This document shows, piece after piece, positions 60,451 to 64,000 of a stretch of 64,000 nucleotides of DNA. The stretch is from Haliclona indistincta. Taxonomy: Eukaryota > Porifera > Demospongiae > Haplosclerida > Chalinidae. Every line of letters begins with the position of its first letter. Within the stretch, counting starts at the first letter, position 1. Under the pieces are notes generated by a model that was given only the letters and a program-made list of their open reading frames with translations, searched no databases and was not told the origin of the DNA. The DNA is taken from the NCBI GenBank assembly GCA_964017065.1, contig OZ024790.1, positions 12,101,498 to 12,165,497 of the forward strand, given 5' to 3'. The position numbers and the translations under genes are program-made.

Positions 60451-62600
60451 TTTTATTTTTAATTTAATTTGTTTTTGTTTTTGTATACAAAGGGTAATGC
60501 AATGCAATTTATACAATAAATAGAAAAGTTACGACTAGATCGGCAAAATGAAAGTGCGACGGATGGAGATGGCATTGCTCCGTTGGATAGCAATTGAGAG
60601 GCGTTGGATGAGATAAGATGTTGATTTGGGGTCACCAGAATGTTGATAGAGTCTTTTACCAAGTGATTTAACAAAAGAGAGAATCTTGGACCCGAAAGCA
60701 CCAGTGGTTTCAATAGCAACGGGAACAAAAATGTGGGAACTGAGCAGATCTGCATTTTTCACTCTCTTGAGGTCCTCAGCTTTGGCTGCAATCCCGCCAG
60801 CAGAGTGAACAGCAAGACTCCTGTGAGACTGAGCAAAGGTGTCAGGACAGGTAGCATCCCACACCAGAGGTTTTCCAGATGACCAGTGAGCAATTGTAAC
60901 TCCATCAGGACGTGTTCCATCACTACAAGACAGGCCAGTAAGAGCTGGAACATGGGCAAAGGAAGTCATTTAAAACAGAATGTCTGTGATGCCTGCCTTC
61001 ACTCCACCTGCAGCTGCATGAGACCATGCCTGCATAGAGGATTAACTAGATCATTGCAGTGGCGACAGGAATGGGGGGTGCAGGCGGAGGCCCACAGCAA
61101 TACGGAGTGTATCATCATCCAGCCGGCATTTAGCCAGACACCAGATTCCCAGGAAGCAGCCAACAAGCAAGCTGTATCTTCTTCATCATAAGCATTATCA
61201 AGGAGTTGATCAGCTAGAGCTGCAGCTCTTGGATGGTCCCAAGCCTTTTGAGAGCACTGAGGTATAGCCTCGCCAGAGGGGGGTGGTAAATCCATGCCTG
61301 ATGACACAGCCTCTTAAACACTGGCATAGGACAAGGAGGGAAGATCTTGAAGAGAAAATTTCATGAGCCAGCTGAGAAGTTGCATGGACTGAAGATAAAA
61401 AGCAGGAGCCACATCTACAGCCTGGCGGACCCTCAAACCACCCAACCTCACAGGCAAAGAAGCCTGGAGCCATGCTGCACTATTGGTGTCCAAGAGGGTG
61501 TTAGTCACATCACCCGAAACAGACATGAGGACTGAGTCATACTCCATAAGAGAGGGAGAAAAAAACAAGGAGCCGACCGCAGGAGTAGCTTTGGAATTGC
61601 GAAGGAAGCTCAAAGGAGAAGAAGAGCATCGTGAGCTGCAAGATGGCAGAGGTGATTACCCATTCTCTGGAGGGCTTCGACTTATGCATAATAGCAGCAG
61701 ACATACAGATCTCATCACCCAAGTGAGAGCCCAAAAGAGATGCTTGAGATAGAGGAAGGAACTGAGCACCAGAGAGCAGAGACAAGGTGGAGTCATTGGC
61801 AGAAATTATTTCCGACTTGGAATTATTCAAAATGTGCCCCAGAGATTCGCCGGCACCCTTGACCAGCTCCAGATCTGACAAGATGCAGTCAAGGTTAAGT
61901 CCAATGGTCACATCATCAAGGTGCAGGATGCTCAGGTCGGAACTAAGCTCCTGATCGAGATGGTATAATGTGAGACAAAACAGGAGAGGGCCCAGAGGGT
62001 CACCCTGCATGCTGGACTCCTTCGGCAGATAGAATTTGGTGTTCACCCAGAAGAGGCAAGAAGAAGATGAGTAGGCTGAATGGGCAAGGTTGTAAATATC
62101 CGGAGCAAGTTTACTCACAGCTTCCAGCATCCTATCCCGGTAAACACGTCCTTGAAATCAAGTTTCACTAGTGCATCTGAGAGGGGAGTAACAGCCTCGC
62201 TGCATGAACAGCAGCTTCTGCACCACCCCTAACACCATAACCCAGCTGTCTGAGGCTAAGAAGTCCAGTCATATCCTCCATCACAGACAAGCCTGCCACT
62301 TTAGCCACCAAACGGCTAAGGGTACAGCCCACAGAGGTGTGCCTGCATGATTCCTCCCTGCTTTTTGCGAAGTGCGACCAGAGCGGCACTGAAGAAAGGG
62401 GCCTAACAGCAGCTGGAGTCTCTCCACGAATCACCATAGAACAAAAAGCTGCGAGAGTAGACAGCAAGGGGGAGACCCCAGGATGAAGGGTGGGAGCAGA
62501 TTCTTGAGATGTTGAGGTCGCAAATGGTCAGGGTCCCCAGCAGAGCCATCGGAAAAGGACTCCAGCTGCTGTTGGAGCCATTAATTGTAGTGGAGGATCG
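60451..62600 (-). mobile_element. Non-LTR-type retroelement with DATC C-terminal region, degenerate
   Basis: Broken - strand frames cover a reverse transcriptase. VRPLSSVPLWSHFAKSREES is the fingers region. Near 62,150-62,175 KLDFKD is motif A. GDPLGPLLFCLTLYHLDQEL is motif B and LHLDDVTIGLNLD is motif C, with LDD. The C-terminal part has RPDGVTIAHWSSGKPLVWDA, then TCPDTFAQSH and YLIQRLSIAIQRSNAISIR, an arrangement common in invertebrate RT proteins. At least three frame changes and several stops make it inactive. The A/T-rich tail at 60,445-60,490 suits a LINE 3' end. Confidence 0.75.
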
Positions 62601-62617
62601 ATGTTAATTGGTATTGG

Positions 62618-62905
62618 TTAATTGGTTAGTGAGATGCCTGCAATAGATCCATATGCCAGCAGTATCACGTGACGGAGAGGATCATCAGTGTTGTTGCAGC
62701 CATTCCCAGAGGAGGAATGTTCCATGATAACAGTTAGCGAATAACGAAAGCTCACATTTCGTCAGTAGTTAACCACAGGAATGGTAGCTTCAGCTGATAA
62801 CGGGTACTATTTACATAAACTCTTTACCCACTGCACCGGTGTTTGTAGTAGACTCGCTCAGTCTCTATGTAGGTGTGGCTCAATAGTAGCTCCGCCCACT
62901 GTAAG
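62618..62905 (-). pseudogene. GPCR copy 5: first-exon and promoter remnant
   Basis: 62,618-62,705 matches the first codons of GPCR copy 1 (GAGATGCCTGCAATAGATCC, AGCAGTATCACGTGACGGAG, GTTGTTGCAGCCATTCCC). It continues through the bidirectional promoter to GCTCCGCCCACTG and CGCCACG, with insertions near 62,812 and 62,900. The rest of the receptor is absent; LINE sequence lies where it should be. CMTR1 does not follow on the far side. Confidence 0.75.
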
Positions 62906-62944
62906 CTTACCGCCACGATCGAGCTGGAGCGAGGGGTCCGACAC

Positions 62945-63165
62945 TCCAGGAATCTCGTACACTCTCCCTGGGAATCCACAAGAATCCAGGAATCTAAGTC
63001 CGAATACGAGAATCCATGTCCGAATCCAGGAATCTAAGTCCGAATCCAAGAATCCTCTCCCGAATCCAAGAATCCACGCCGAATCCAAGAATCCACTACC
63101 GAATCCAAGAATCCACGACCGAATCCAAGAATCCACGACCGAATCCACGACTACACTACGAATCC
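62945..63165. repeat. Short tandem repeat (GAATCCAAGAATCCACGACC type)
   Basis: Degenerate units of 10-20 bp with the core CGAATCCA(A/G)GAATC. Frames on both strands are periodic artefacts. Confidence 0.85.
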
Positions 63166-63169
63166 ATCA

Positions 63170-63940
63170 TAATAGTTATTAAAATTATAGGTTTATTAAT
63201 AGTGAATAGTCATAATGTTAATAATTATTATTATCCGTGAGCTAAAGCGTGGGTTGCACGAGATCGTCCACGAGCGAGAACTCCAGCTGTGCATGTAGTT
63301 GGCTGTAAGACTAGTCATTGGTCATCAATAAACTGAATACAAGATCTTCGGTGAGTATCAAAGAAACGTACTAGATCCATGATCATGCATGCTATGTTTA
63401 ACTGGCAAGCAAGGCTGATACATACAGTGTATTGTTGTATTCCGACTAGGCTGTGTTCTCTGCAATCTCCAACTGTGTTCTCTGCAATCTCCAACTACCG
63501 CATTTAATTTGCTTGCAGGCTGGCTCAATTCATGTAAGTCCATATTTTGATAGGGTCCTTATATCTGTTTACAGCATCACAACACAGTAATATTATGTGA
63601 TGTATAGTACTATGAGCCTAATGAGCTCAGTATACTTATACTGAGCTCACAATTTTATGCAAGAACTGAGCAAGAATGACCTTTTCTCGCCCACATTCAA
63701 CACATTAACATACAGTATAATAATTAATTACCCACCTACTTTACCAGTGGTGTGTAAAATGTACAACTCAGCAGCTGCTATAGTGTACATGTTTCAGCTG
63801 CCATTGTGCACTCTATAATTTATTCAGACAAAACAAAAACATAATAATTATTTGTATTGAGAATGAGAATCACGGCTCAGTATAGTGCTATATTTAATCA
63901 AACAAATAAATACTAAAATGTATTTCTTATCTTTGTGCAG
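63170..63940. other. Intergenic, nothing recognised
   Basis: AT-rich DNA with a tandem pair TGTGTTCTCTGCAATCTCCA near 63,450-63,497. No gene supported. Confidence 0.4.
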
Positions 63941-64000
63941 CATGGATGAAGAGAGCCAAGGGTGTGACGGTCAAGACTATACCTTACAAGCTACTCAAGC
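63941..64000 (+). CDS. Possible exon start at window end
   Basis: After a good acceptor-like TTTGTGCAG, the sequence CATGGATGAAGAGAGCC stays open to the edge (MDEESQGCDGQDYTLQATQ). It may be the first coding exon of the next gene. Too short to identify. Confidence 0.25.

Noticed and set aside
62858..63182. Periodic frames near 63 kb as repeat proteins
   Set aside because: They read through a short tandem DNA repeat in several frames on both strands equally well.

Overview
This is animal nuclear DNA, most likely from a sponge (probably a demosponge). Three things point there. Ordinary genes have many short GT-AG introns, often 50-110 bp. There is a recognisable metazoan mRNA cap methyltransferase (CMTR1). 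Most of the window is a tandem family of death-fold/NACHT/LRR receptors of the kind expanded in sponges. The phylum call is inference from gene content; another invertebrate remains possible. There are no bacterial operons, rRNA genes or CRISPR arrays.

Layout. 1-25.5 kb is a decaying cluster built from a repeated module: a beta-propeller (NHL) gene, then a single-exon NLR (death domain, NACHT, leucine-rich region) on the + strand, then a convergent seven-helix receptor resembling the cAMP-receptor class on the - strand. Only the NLR at 15.4-18.1 kb is complete. The others are cut by the window edge, a 460-bp transposon, a frameshift and fusion to receptor DNA, or a 38-bp minisatellite. Every receptor copy is broken. 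A CMTR1 gene of about 21 exons (3.5-7.8 kb) shares a head-to-head promoter with the first receptor copy. It is cut near its 3' end and joined out of frame to an NHL fragment.

25.7-34.5 kb holds a long foldback element, gene A (27.3-31.4 kb: death-fold domain, unknown conserved domain, coiled coil, short tail), a second foldback element and a TIR element carrying a RecQ-like fragment. 34.5-40 kb holds a PIF/Harbinger transposon with its Myb-like partner and a LINE inside a TIR structure. Gene B starts at 40.1 kb. Its first five exons match gene A. Its coiled-coil exons lie 14 kb downstream, across an intron holding at least five TIR elements and a decayed BEL/Pao retrotransposon with a nested hAT-type element. 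Its last exon (56.97-60.41 kb) encodes NHL propeller, death domain, NACHT and LRR in one open frame. The 12 exons I placed by splice site sum to 5259 nt, exactly divisible by 3, predicting about 1752 aa. After 60.4 kb a LINE occupies the place expected for the receptor; only that receptor's first exon and promoter survive (62.62-62.91 kb).

How it fits together. NLR and coiled-coil/NHL proteins are plausible cytoplasmic innate-immune sensors with death-fold signalling ends. The most striking observation is that two neighbouring genes of the module have become one at 57,777/57,778. The deletion appears to have removed the NHL stop codon, the intergenic promoter and the NLR start, giving a candidate death-fold/coiled-coil/NHL/death/NACHT/LRR receptor. 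Between paralogues the NACHT part is almost constant, while the predicted exposed LRR strands vary strongly, as expected of diversifying recognition surfaces.
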